Below are positions 25,373-33,409 of a stretch of 64,000 nt of DNA, piece after piece. The stretch is from Anaerostipes sp. GTDB lineage: Bacteria > Bacillota > Clostridia > Lachnospirales > Lachnospiraceae. A program made the translations under genes and the position numbers. Below the pieces are notes generated by a model. That model did no database searches. It was not told the DNA's origin and was given only the letters and a program-made list of their open reading frames with translations. Every line of letters starts with the position of its first letter. Positions within the stretch are counted from its first letter, which is position 1. The DNA lies in contig NZ_JAGZSD010000014.1 in the NCBI RefSeq assembly GCF_018381315.1, forward strand, positions 1 through 64,000, written 5' to 3'.

Positions 25373-26224
25373 GTGTTCCTCAATTGCATAAAAAAACATT
25401 TCTCCAAGCCAACAGCCAACAATACAAATTTATCAATTGAATACAGGCAATCTGAGAGGACATCTCTGCTCTCCTCCTCTGAGGGGAGCATGACACTGGA
25501 GGCAAGTATTCTGGTGCCTGTGTTTCTGTTTTTGTTTCTGGCCTTAGCCTCGGTGGGCGAGACCTTATGGATTCATGGACAGGTATTTCACGGAGTATCT
25601 GAGGCGGCAAAGGAGGAAGCTGTATATGAATATATTCTGGAGAAAAAGAAGACACAGTCCATGCGGCCTGTGATCCTCAAGCAGAAGTTTCTTTCCGCAG
25701 TAAATCAAAGTGCCCTGAACCGTTCTTCTTTGTCAGGAGGTGCACAGGGGGTATTGTTTACAGGCTCCCGGTTTAAAGAGGACCAGGCAGTTTATGAGAT
25801 TACCGCACATTACAGGATTACCTACCGTCTTCCTTTCCTGCCGTCATTTTCAGGAAATTACCAGCAGAAGATAAGACAGAAAGCTATGACCGGATATGTC
25901 TGCATGCAGAAGGAGTCCGGGGACGGGATGGTGTATGTTACGCCTTACAAAAGTGTATATCACAAGGACGCAGACTGTACACATCTTTCGCTGTCTATTC
26001 TGCAGGACAGTGATGCAGTGAAATATCTCAGCGGAAAAACAAAATACCGGGAATGCCAGCACTGCACTAAGTATCATAAAGGAAAAACAGCCGTCATATT
26101 TATTGCTGAGGATGGAGATGCCTATCACACAGATTTAGGCTGCAGCGGACTGACCAGGACAATCAGGAAGATAAAGAAAAGCGAAGCAAAGGGGATGAAG
26201 CCATGCGAAAGATGCGGGAGGTAG
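25373..26224 (+). CDS. TadE-like pseudopilin with two Cys/His (zinc-ribbon-like) repeats
   Basis: 283 aa. After a 38-residue cytoplasmic leader comes G38-SMTLE43, a prepilin site with Glu at +5, and a hydrophobic helix (ASILVPVFLFLFLALA), typical of TadE-like minor pilins. The C-terminal ~100 residues hold two related modules: VYHKDADC (195-202) with CQHC (228-231), and AYHTDLGC (250-257) with CERC (278-281). Each could bind one metal ion or form disulfides. GTG 25373 has GGGGGAG upstream; earlier in-frame ATGs lie inside DUF5702. The last 22 nt overlap the next gene. Confidence 0.75.
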   Translation: MFLNCIKKHFSKPTANNTNLSIEYRQSERTSLLSSSEGSMTLEASILVPVFLFLFLALASVGETLWIHGQVFHGVSEAAKEEAVYEYILEKKKTQSMRPVILKQKFLSAVNQSALNRSSLSGGAQGVLFTGSRFKEDQAVYEITAHYRITYRLPFLPSFSGNYQQKIRQKAMTGYVCMQKESGDGMVYVTPYKSVYHKDADCTHLSLSILQDSDAVKYLSGKTKYRECQHCTKYHKGKTAVIFIAEDGDAYHTDLGCSGLTRTIRKIKKSEAKGMKPCERCGR

Positions 26225-26610
26225 ACGGTTATATAACATTGGAGGCAAGCCTTTTAATACCGCTGATCTGTTTTTTGCTTGTGCTGCTGTGTTCATTCTT
26301 CTTTTATATTATGAATCTTGGCATCACATCCGGAATGGTAAAGGAGGCGGGCCTCTGCTCTGTGGATGGAGACCGGGAAGGGGTACTTTCAGCAGATCTG
26401 GAGAAGAAGATTATGATGGGAAAAATAAGCTCCGTAACAATATCGGATTCAGAAGAAAAGAGAAGCATTACAGCACAGGCAGAAGTAAAGGTGCCGGTGC
26501 TTGGGAGTGTGGACCTATTCGGGCTGCATTTGTTCCGCATCAGGGAGCAGCAGAAATTTATGCTTCCGAAGGAGGCGGATAAGATCAGGAGGTGGAGCTT
26601 GATTGAATGA
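26203..26610 (+). CDS. TadE-like minor pilin
   Basis: 135 aa. MRKMREVDG then YITLE (Glu at +5 after Gly9) and a hydrophobic helix (ASLLIPLICFLLVLLCSFFF) give the prepilin-like N-terminus of TadE/TadF proteins. The rest is a small extracytoplasmic domain rich in beta-prone segments. It overlaps both neighbours by 22 nt and 8 nt. A probable substrate of the A24 peptidase at 19085. Confidence 0.75.
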   Translation: MRKMREVDGYITLEASLLIPLICFLLVLLCSFFFYIMNLGITSGMVKEAGLCSVDGDREGVLSADLEKKIMMGKISSVTISDSEEKRSITAQAEVKVPVLGSVDLFGLHLFRIREQQKFMLPKEADKIRRWSLIE

Positions 26611-27778
26611 ACAGTGGACTCGGGAAGGATTTGATCACTATTATGTGGCGGCAAAGACAGAGGGGGAAGTCTTTGAGGAACAGGTACTGCTGTCTCATAT
26701 GATCCGGGGCATTCTTCCCTGCGAAGTGCGGCGGATCGAGGAAGATGAAGCGTATTATTTTAACCTGGGATCCTGCGGCCTGTATATTGATCAGATTGGA
26801 AAACTGGATGCCAGAGGGTTTATCAGGGAACTGATCTGCATCATTGAAGAAGCGGAAGACTATCTGCTGAATCCGGACAATTTTATTTTGACAGACAGAC
26901 ATGTATATGTCAGAGATGGCAGGCCTGCTCTTTGTTATGTGCCGGGCTGCGGCTCAGATATTACCCTGCAGCTGAAAGAGTTTGTACAGTCCTGTACTGA
27001 GCAGCTCGATTACGGAAATCGTGAACAGGTCACATTTTTCTATGAACTGCATAACAAACTGAGGAAAGGTTTTATATCCCTCAGTGAACTGAAGGGATTT
27101 GTGGAGCCTGCGAAGATAAAAATATCAGATGCAGATGTAATGGAAGCCAGCCCTCCCGGGGAAAGGGAGGGCACAAAATGCCAGGTGCCGGAGGAGCAGA
27201 AGGAGGAAAAAGGCAAAAGGATGATATGGCCGGTTTTACTGTATATTCCGCTTGTTTTTTCGACAGCTTATTTTGCGGTCAGGTCATGGAATGAAGGAAT
27301 GACATATCCAAATATGAGAGGGATACTGACAGGAGGGATTCTGCTGGCAGTCAATACAGGCTGCCTGTGGGCAGCTGTCAGGAAAAAGAATAAAAAGATG
27401 CAAACAGTCCAAACGCGGGATGAGGGCGGGGCATTTCCGGGGGATCAAACCGAACTGTTAAGTGATGAGACTGTCCTGTTAGTTTCGGAAAGTGTGCCTG
27501 TGCTCAAATTATCCGGGCAGGAAGGACAGGAGATTCCGGTACAGAGCAGAGAGTTCACAGTGGGAAGACAGCAGGGTTCCGTGGACTTCTGTCTGCCTCA
27601 GCCCGGTGTCAGCCGGCGTCATTTTCAGATTCTTACGGACGGAGGAAGTTATTTGATTCGGGATTTGGGCTCCAGAAACGGAACATTTGTTAATGGAGAA
27701 AGGGTTTGGAAAGAATCAGTGCTCCGGAACGGAGATGAGATAAAAGCCGGTACAGAACAATTAAAATTTATGGTATAA
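26603..27778 (+). CDS. DUF6382/FHA domain membrane protein
   Basis: 391 aa. An N-terminal DUF6382-like region (about 1-180) is followed by a charged linker, two hydrophobic helices (about 212-230 and 243-262) and a C-terminal FHA domain with VGRQQGSVDFCLPQPGVSRRH and LGSRNGTFVNG. FHA domains bind phosphothreonine, so this protein may link the pilus machine to Ser/Thr kinase signalling (inference). TTG 26603 is the start, 9 nt after AGGAGGTGG; it overlaps the previous gene by 8 nt. Confidence 0.75.
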   Translation: MNEQWTREGFDHYYVAAKTEGEVFEEQVLLSHMIRGILPCEVRRIEEDEAYYFNLGSCGLYIDQIGKLDARGFIRELICIIEEAEDYLLNPDNFILTDRHVYVRDGRPALCYVPGCGSDITLQLKEFVQSCTEQLDYGNREQVTFFYELHNKLRKGFISLSELKGFVEPAKIKISDADVMEASPPGEREGTKCQVPEEQKEEKGKRMIWPVLLYIPLVFSTAYFAVRSWNEGMTYPNMRGILTGGILLAVNTGCLWAAVRKKNKKMQTVQTRDEGGAFPGDQTELLSDETVLLVSESVPVLKLSGQEGQEIPVQSREFTVGRQQGSVDFCLPQPGVSRRHFQILTDGGSYLIRDLGSRNGTFVNGERVWKESVLRNGDEIKAGTEQLKFMV

Positions 27779-27809
27779 TTCCAGTAGAATTGAAAAGGCT
27801 TTCTACTGG
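27771..27809 (+). promoter_or_regulatory. Extended -10 promoter and overlapping hairpin before the rhomboid gene
   Basis: TGGTATAAT (27771-27779) is an extended -10. The expected start (about 27786) falls inside CCAGTAGAA (27781-27789), which pairs with TTCTACTGG (27801-27809). The 3' arm ends in the GGAGGA of the rhomboid gene. Confidence 0.5.
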
Positions 27810-27819
27810 AGGACATGTC

Positions 27820-28749
27820 ATGTACCAAAGAATTTTAAATTTATTAAATATCAGGGGATATCAAAAAGAAATGACTCCTCTGGGCCCCTGTTATATAAAA
27901 GAAGAACAGGGAAGAAAAAAGGGGGTGTTCATGACCTATGAACACAAGCCCGACGGAAGTCTGTATACGCAGGAGGAAGCCGGCCGGCTGGATGAAAAGC
28001 TCAAGCAGTATATCGGGCCGGGAGCCTCTGTGCTTGTACTCATCCTGTCCGACAAGGGGAGATCTACATGGACTGACCCGGACAGGGCTTTTGAAGAACT
28101 ATATGACCCGGTTTGTATGATCCTGTCTGCATCAGACAGAGGGAAAGAGAGGGACGGCACATCCGGAGGGATCCGTTTCAGAAAACCGGGAGAATATAAG
28201 GCTACGGCAGTCATTCTGATCATAAATGTTTTTATGTACCTGTGGACACTGGCGAGCCATGAGATCATTAACTGGGGAGCTCTTACATGGATGCACGCAT
28301 TCCAACAGGGGGAAGTTTACCGTCTGGTAACCAGCGTGTTTCTGCACTATGATTTTGATCATCTGCTGAATAATATGATTGTTTTTCTTCTGGTAGGCAG
28401 CCGGCTGGAACCCATATTCGGCACGGCCCGGTATACAGCGCTGTATCTGGGGGCCGGCATCGCAGGGAGCATAGTATCCGCTGGTTATTACATGAATACC
28501 GGTGAAATGGTTGCTTCCGTGGGAGCATCGGGAGCAATTTTCGGCCTTATCGGAGCCATGCTGTGGATACTGGTCAAAAACCGGGGATACCAGAAGGAGT
28601 TCTACGGAGGAGGCGTTGTGTTAATGATCGCAGGAAGCCTTTATCACGGATTCTCTACTATGGGAATTGACAATGCAGCCCACATCGGGGGCTGCATCGG
28701 AGGATTCCTTCTGGCTATTTTGCTGTATCGGCAAGACCGGGGAAAATAA
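27820..28749 (+). CDS. Rhomboid family intramembrane serine protease
   Basis: 309 aa. A soluble N-terminal region of about 125 residues precedes six or seven membrane segments. Catalytic Ser (about 237) is in VGASGAIFG and catalytic His (about 288) in NAAHIGGC; the oxyanion motif HLLNN is also present. Substrates cannot be predicted, but the gene closes the Tad locus and single-pass pilus proteins next door are plausible (inference). ATG 27820 follows GGAGGA by 6 nt. Its 3' end overlaps the convergent kinase gene by 35 nt. Confidence 0.9.
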   Translation: MYQRILNLLNIRGYQKEMTPLGPCYIKEEQGRKKGVFMTYEHKPDGSLYTQEEAGRLDEKLKQYIGPGASVLVLILSDKGRSTWTDPDRAFEELYDPVCMILSASDRGKERDGTSGGIRFRKPGEYKATAVILIINVFMYLWTLASHEIINWGALTWMHAFQQGEVYRLVTSVFLHYDFDHLLNNMIVFLLVGSRLEPIFGTARYTALYLGAGIAGSIVSAGYYMNTGEMVASVGASGAIFGLIGAMLWILVKNRGYQKEFYGGGVVLMIAGSLYHGFSTMGIDNAAHIGGCIGGFLLAILLYRQDRGK

Positions 28750-29395
28750 GAGTAAATGTAGTGCCTTGATTTAAGGCAGAATCCATATGGATTGAAATAT
28801 CCAGGTCCTTGGCAATCTCACTTACTACAGACAGGCCGATGCCGTTTCCTTTTGGCACAAAGGATACACCCCGGTAAAATGCCCGCGCCTGCTGTTCCTT
28901 TGTCATTCCGATTCCTGTATCGGAAAGGCTGCAGACGACAAAACTGCCTTCACGGCTTAAATGAACAGAAATCAGAGGCTCTCTTGCAGTCTCTTTTTTT
29001 CTGCTGATAGCGTTGACTCCATTAGAGATCAGGTTATTAAAGATCTGCAGGAATTTGGTCTTGGAGCCTTTAATATAATAAGGGGAAGAATCTTCTGTCA
29101 GGACAGAGAATGTTATCCCATGTTCATTCAGTTTGGTACTCCAGGAATATTTGATCTCTTCCAAAAGAGAGGAAAGATCCACAGGTTCCAGAGCAGCAGA
29201 AGCATCTGACGCAGGAGACAGCATATGGCGCACCATGTCAAACACAGAAGAAAAATCATCTTTGATGCCGGACCAGTGAAGGTCGGAAAGAAGCTCAGGA
29301 TGTGTTTGTTCTATGTACTGAAGCTGGCTGTAGATTAAAGTCAGAGAGTTTTTTAATTCATGGGAAAATGTTGTCAGTTCATTTTGATTCTTCAT
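28715..29395 (-). CDS. Soluble orphan histidine kinase
   Basis: 226 aa with no membrane segment and no recognisable sensor domain. The protein begins almost at the H-box (FSHELKNSLTLIYSQL), followed by a HATPase with N-box LQIFNNLISNGVNAI, G1 DTGIGM and G2 GNGIGLS. Such short kinases in spore-formers can feed a phosphorelay (inference). No response regulator is adjacent. Start 29395 has AGAAGAG 5 nt upstream on the minus strand; a longer ORF from 29425 lacks a ribosome site. Tail-to-tail overlap with the rhomboid gene is 35 nt. Confidence 0.8.
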   Translation of the reverse strand: MKNQNELTTFSHELKNSLTLIYSQLQYIEQTHPELLSDLHWSGIKDDFSSVFDMVRHMLSPASDASAALEPVDLSSLLEEIKYSWSTKLNEHGITFSVLTEDSSPYYIKGSKTKFLQIFNNLISNGVNAISRKKETAREPLISVHLSREGSFVVCSLSDTGIGMTKEQQARAFYRGVSFVPKGNGIGLSVVSEIAKDLDISIHMDSALNQGTTFTLIFPGLADTAK

Positions 29396-29561
29396 AATTA
29401 CTCTTCTTTCTATTACAAATTTCATGCAGCGACAACTATAAGTTTATATGGGAGCTTGTGTAAAAGGCAACGGAAAACAGAGGCAAAAGTTCGACGATTT
29501 TTTTCCTTTTCCAATTTCAGAGGTTATGATACAATAAGGAAATGATGCAGGAGGAAAGAAT

Positions 29562-31160
29562 ATGTCATATATGGCTTTATATCGAAAGTTTCGGCCGTCG
29601 GCCTTTGATGAGGTCAAGGGACAGGATCATATCGTCACAACGCTGAAAAATCAGCTGGAAGCCGGACGTATCGGCCATGCCTATCTGTTCTGCGGAACCA
29701 GAGGGACCGGTAAGACGTCGGTTGCAAAGCTGCTTGCCAAGGCAGTGAACTGTGAGCACCCGGTGAACGGGAATCCGTGCGGAGAATGTGAAAGCTGCAG
29801 GGAGATCCAGGAAGGCAGTTCCATGAATGTGATGGAGATTGATGCAGCGTCTAATAACGGCGTGGACAATATCCGTGACATCAAAGAACAGGTTCAGTAT
29901 TCTCCGGCTTCGGGAAAATATAAAGTGTTTATTATCGATGAGGTGCATATGCTTTCCATGGGAGCATTTAATGCCCTGCTTAAGACTTTAGAGGAACCGC
30001 CGGAGTATGTGATTTTTATTTTGGCTACAACAGAGGTGCATAAGATTCCTATCACGATCTTGTCCCGCTGTCAGAGATACGATTTTCATCGCATAACGTC
30101 GGATATCATTGCTGACCGGCTTATGGAGCTGATGTCAAAAGAGCAGGTGGAGGCGGAAGACAAAGCGCTGAAATATATAGCCCGGATGGCAGACGGTTCC
30201 ATGCGTGATGCCCTGAGCCTGCTGGACCAGTGTATCGCATTTTATCTCGGCAAAAAATTAACCTATGAAAATGTGCTGGAGGTTCTTGGAACAGTAGATA
30301 TCAGTGTCTACGCAGATCTTCTGGACTGTATCCTGGCAAACGATGTGACGGGCGTCATCGGTATCATCGGCAGGATTGTAGAACAGGGAAGAGAACTCAC
30401 TCAGTTTATCACAGACTTTATCTGGTATCTGAGAAATCTTCTTCTGGCAGGCAAGGGTGATGCATCCATGGAAGCGCTGGAGATCTCTGCGGAACAGCTG
30501 AGTCTGATGCAGAAAAAAGCTGCACAGGTTAATGAGGAGACTGTGATCCGGTATATCCGTATCCTGTCAGAATTACTGAACCAGATCCGGTTCGCAACAT
30601 CCAGGAGAGTGCTGGTAGAAGTGGCCATGATTAAAATGTGCCGTCCGCAGATGGAGACAGACATGTCCAGTGTCCTTGAGCGGATGCGTATGCTGGAAGA
30701 ATCACTGGAGCAGATAAAGTCTCAGGGTGTGGCAGTGGCAGTGCAGCCCCCGGCTGAGGAATCTGCACCGAAGCCTCAGAATGAAGAAAAAACAACGGAA
30801 CAGATACTGGATGAAAGGCTTCCCAAGGCCAGGGCCCAGGAGCTTAAGGAGATCATCAAGCATTGGAAGCAGGTAAAGCTTTGCCAGCCTCCGATGATTA
30901 AAAATCTGCTGTCCAAGGGTGTCCTGACTGCGGATGAATCCACTGAGGTGCTGAGACTTATGTTTAAGCCGGAAGGCAGCATGAATATGGGCAAGGACTA
31001 TTTTCAGAGACATCCGGAAAAGATTGAGGCTCTGGAGGAGGAATTGGCTCAGAGGTCAGGATTCCAGGTAAAGATCGAGATCGGAGAGCTGGAGTCTGAG
31101 AAAAATGAGGACACCATTAATCTGGACTGCATTCACATGGATGTGACAATAGAAGAATAA
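29562..31160 (+). CDS. dnaX: DNA polymerase III subunit gamma/tau
   Basis: 532 aa clamp-loader subunit. YRKFRPSAFDEVKGQDHI opens the AAA+ domain; Walker A GTRGTGKT is at 45-52, zinc-binding Cys at 64, 73, 76 and 79, Walker B VFIIDEVHML and sensor 1 ATTEVHKIP. Domain III and a short tau-like C-terminus follow. AGGAGG precedes ATG 29562. First gene of the conserved dnaX-ybaB-recR cluster. I see no tRNA-Ser or SRP RNA directly upstream, where some Firmicutes have them. Confidence 0.97.
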   Translation: MSYMALYRKFRPSAFDEVKGQDHIVTTLKNQLEAGRIGHAYLFCGTRGTGKTSVAKLLAKAVNCEHPVNGNPCGECESCREIQEGSSMNVMEIDAASNNGVDNIRDIKEQVQYSPASGKYKVFIIDEVHMLSMGAFNALLKTLEEPPEYVIFILATTEVHKIPITILSRCQRYDFHRITSDIIADRLMELMSKEQVEAEDKALKYIARMADGSMRDALSLLDQCIAFYLGKKLTYENVLEVLGTVDISVYADLLDCILANDVTGVIGIIGRIVEQGRELTQFITDFIWYLRNLLLAGKGDASMEALEISAEQLSLMQKKAAQVNEETVIRYIRILSELLNQIRFATSRRVLVEVAMIKMCRPQMETDMSSVLERMRMLEESLEQIKSQGVAVAVQPPAEESAPKPQNEEKTTEQILDERLPKARAQELKEIIKHWKQVKLCQPPMIKNLLSKGVLTADESTEVLRLMFKPEGSMNMGKDYFQRHPEKIEALEEELAQRSGFQVKIEIGELESEKNEDTINLDCIHMDVTIEE

Positions 31161-31190
31161 AAAGATATTTATTTTTAGGAGGTATAAAAG

Positions 31191-31544
31191 ATGGCAAAAA
31201 GAGGCGGATTTCCGGGTATGGGCGGAAATATGAACAATCTGATGAAGCAGGCGCAGAAGATGCACAAGCAGATGGAAGAAACTACAAAAGAGCTGGAGGA
31301 GACCACATATGAGGCAACTGCCGGAGGCGGAGTTGTGAAGGTAGTGGTATCCGGGAAAAAAGAAGTTGTAGGTGTAAGCCTGGACGAGGAAGTAGTGGAT
31401 CCGGATGATATTGAAATGCTGGAAGACCTGATCGTAGCTGCTACCAATGAGGCACTCCGCAAGATGGAAGAGGACTCACAGAGTAAGATGGGGAAAATCA
31501 CCGGAGGACTTGGCGGAGGACTCGGAGGCGGATTCCCGTTTTAA
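31191..31544 (+). CDS. YbaB/EbfC family nucleoid-associated protein
   Basis: 117 aa DNA-binding protein of the YbaB/EbfC family. The N-terminal Gly/Met-rich stretch is followed by the helical NLMKQAQKMHKQMEETTKEL and the beta sheet VKVVVSGKKEVVGVSLDEEV. It ends in a Gly-rich tail. It lies between dnaX and recR, the standard arrangement. TAGGAGGT precedes the ATG. Confidence 0.95.
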   Translation: MAKRGGFPGMGGNMNNLMKQAQKMHKQMEETTKELEETTYEATAGGGVVKVVVSGKKEVVGVSLDEEVVDPDDIEMLEDLIVAATNEALRKMEEDSQSKMGKITGGLGGGLGGGFPF

Positions 31545-31559
31545 GGATGGATAATTGAT

Positions 31560-32156
31560 ATGGATTATTACAGCAGTCAGATCACAAATTTGATCGAAGA
31601 ATTGGGGAAGCTTCCGGGAATTGGACCTAAGTCAGCCGGAAGGCTTGCTTTTCACATCATAAATATGCCGCTGGACCAGGTAAAGCATTTGTCCGAGAGC
31701 ATTATAGATGCAAAGGAAAATGTTCATTACTGCAGAGAATGCTGTACCCTGACAGACCAGGATATCTGTCCGATCTGTTCCAGCAGCAAACGCGATCACA
31801 GCACGATCATGGTAGTGGAGAGCACCAGGGATCTGATGGCCTATGAAAAAACAGGAAAATACGAGGGCATTTACCACGTTCTGCACGGAGCAATCTCTCC
31901 GATGCTTGGAATCGGGCCTTCGGACATCCGGCTGAAAGAACTGATGGCCAGACTTCAGGGGGATGTAAAAGAGCTGATTATTGCTACCAACTCAAGCCTT
32001 GAAGGAGAGACCACGGCAATGTATATAAGCAAGCTTGTGAAGCCGACCGGCATCAAAGTGAGCAAGATTGCCAGCGGAGTACCGGTGGGCGGAGATTTGG
32101 AATATATTGATGAGGTTACCCTTCTTCGGGCACTGGAAGGAAGAACTGAATTATGA
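31560..32156 (+). CDS. recR: Recombination protein RecR
   Basis: 198 aa. A helix-hairpin-helix (LGKLPGIGPKSAGRLAFHI), a four-Cys zinc finger (YCRECCTLTDQDICPIC), a Toprim domain (VVESTRDLMAYE) and the C-terminal IASGVPVGGDLEYIDEVTL region are all present. It acts with RecO and RecF to load RecA on gapped DNA. Fifteen bp after ybaB; the operon ends in a strong terminator. Confidence 0.97.
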   Translation: MDYYSSQITNLIEELGKLPGIGPKSAGRLAFHIINMPLDQVKHLSESIIDAKENVHYCRECCTLTDQDICPICSSSKRDHSTIMVVESTRDLMAYEKTGKYEGIYHVLHGAISPMLGIGPSDIRLKELMARLQGDVKELIIATNSSLEGETTAMYISKLVKPTGIKVSKIASGVPVGGDLEYIDEVTLLRALEGRTEL

Positions 32157-32160
32157 AATG

Positions 32161-32191
32161 AAAAAGAGCAGCCGGGCAGGCTGCTCTTTTT
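32161..32191. terminator. Rho-independent terminator of dnaX-ybaB-recR
   Basis: AAAAAGAGCAGCC (32161-32173) and GGCTGCTCTTTTT (32179-32191) form a perfect 13-bp stem. Confidence 0.95.
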
Positions 32192-32426
32192 CTGTAAGTA
32201 ACTTTAAAACTTTAAAACAATAAGGAGAGGATATTCATCCTCAAGAGGGGTAGGATTTGAAAGTATTTAAAAATGTTTAACTACTTTACATTTCTTATTC
32301 TACTTGATAAATGTGAACAAACAGTGAAGAAACTGTGGATAAAATAAAAACAGGAGATTAAATTATCAGAATATTTAGAATAAAAAGAAGAATAAACAAA
32401 AAACACTGTATACATACTTAAATTGC

Positions 32427-32455
32427 TTGACAATAGAAGCGTTCTTTTTTATAAT
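32427..32455 (+). promoter_or_regulatory. Near-consensus sigma-A promoter of the intergenic RNA
   Basis: TTGACA (32427-32432), 17 bp, TATAAT (32450-32455), both hexamers perfect. About 120 nt of very AT-rich sequence precede it, as in UP-element promoters of highly expressed RNAs. Confidence 0.85.
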
Positions 32456-32461
32456 AAGACC

Positions 32462-32885
32462 ATAAAGAGGAACAAGTAAATGGATTGCTAAAAAGAATCG
32501 ATGGGAGGCGATATTGTTTGGATATTATGTCGCAAGACATAGAAGACATTCTATATACAGTAAGTAAAAAATTTCATACAGTGAGCCTTCAGAATATAGA
32601 ATAAGTTGTCCGGTATAGATTTTATACAAAGATCGGAGAGACAGGACAGGTAGAACGTCATACGAAGAGTCAGTTGTATATAGAAGAGAACGGAACGAAG
32701 AGAAATGAAAGATCAAGAAGTTTGATATGTGAGTCGCAAAGACTCAGAGTTCGGATTGATTGAGAAATTGAAGGGAATACAGAAGTTGTGTATGGCATGT
32801 ATGAAATAGGGCGTTTCAAAAATAAGCCTCCGATGAATAACAATTAAATATTAAAAAGGTGAGTCGCAAAGACTCACCTTTTTTT
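32462..32885 (+). ncRNA. Candidate ~424-nt non-coding RNA between recR and the HIT gene
   Basis: It is bounded by a perfect sigma-A promoter and a perfect terminator. No ORF over 60 codons runs through it on the plus strand. The sequence is strikingly purine-rich. Three GNRA-like hairpins stand out: TATGTC-GCAA-GACATA (32526-32541), GAGTC-GCAAA-GACTC (32731-32745) and the terminator stem with the same core. The 18-mer GTGAGTCGCAAAGACTCA occurs twice (32729-32746 and 32859-32876). It lacks the landmark motifs I know for RNase P RNA, tmRNA and SRP RNA. A 17-codon TTG-started ORF at 32514 follows GGGAGG and might be translated, but evidence is weak. Confidence 0.7.
32853..32885 (+). terminator. 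Rho-independent terminator of the intergenic RNA
   Basis: AAAAAGGTGAGTC (32853-32865), loop GCAAA, GACTCACCTTTTT and further T to 32885. Confidence 0.92.
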
Positions 32886-32932
32886 GTGGTGCGAATACTA
32901 TAGTAATAATTTCACACTTCATTTTTGGATTC

Positions 32933-32961
32933 TTGAAAAAGGCCTATAAATAAGATACAAT
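32933..32961 (+). promoter_or_regulatory. Sigma-A promoter for the HIT/flavin reductase/aroK operon
   Basis: TTGAAA (32933-32938), 17 bp, TACAAT (32956-32961); the gene starts 24 nt later. Confidence 0.7.
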
Positions 32962-32984
32962 ACTTACCAAAGGAGATGATAATA

Positions 32985-33401
32985 ATGAAGAAACAAGATT
33001 GTGTATTTTGCAAGATTATAAGCGGGGAGATTCCCTCATCTACAATTTATGAGAACTCAAAGTTTAAGGTAATTATGGATATTGCTCCTGCCAACAAAGG
33101 GCATGTGCTGATCCTGCCAAAAGAACATTTTGATAATATCTATGACATAGACACGGCAACGGCCGGACAGCTGTTTGAACTTACAGCTATGGTTGCAAGA
33201 GCAATAAAGTCAGTGCTTGACTGTGACGGAATGAATATTCTGCAGAACAACGGAACAGTGGCAGGCCAGACGGTTTTCCATTTCCATATGCATATCATTC
33301 CGAGATATGAAGGAGACTCTGTGAATGTGGGCTGGAAAGAACTCAGCTATCAGGACGGAGAAATGGATCAGCTCAGGGAAGCCATACTGAAAGCACTGTA
33401 G
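32985..33401 (+). CDS. HIT family nucleotide-binding protein
   Basis: 138 aa Hint-type histidine-triad protein. The CVFCKIISGEIPSS start (Cys6, Cys9) and the triad H99-F-H101-M-H103 in VFHFHMHIIP are diagnostic. Members hydrolyse nucleoside phosphoramidates or bind nucleotides; the cellular role is unclear. ATG 32985 is preferred to ATG 32976 because AAAGGAG (32970-32975) then has 9-nt spacing. It is followed 8 bp later by a flavin reductase gene. Confidence 0.92.
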   Translation: MKKQDCVFCKIISGEIPSSTIYENSKFKVIMDIAPANKGHVLILPKEHFDNIYDIDTATAGQLFELTAMVARAIKSVLDCDGMNILQNNGTVAGQTVFHFHMHIIPRYEGDSVNVGWKELSYQDGEMDQLREAILKAL

Positions 33402-33409
33402 GAGGCAGC

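Noticed and set aside
32514..32567. 17-codon TTG-started ORF inside the intergenic RNA
   Set aside because: A ribosome-like site exists, but the rare start, tiny size and l overlap with a hairpin make translation unsupported; kept only as a note in the RNA entry.
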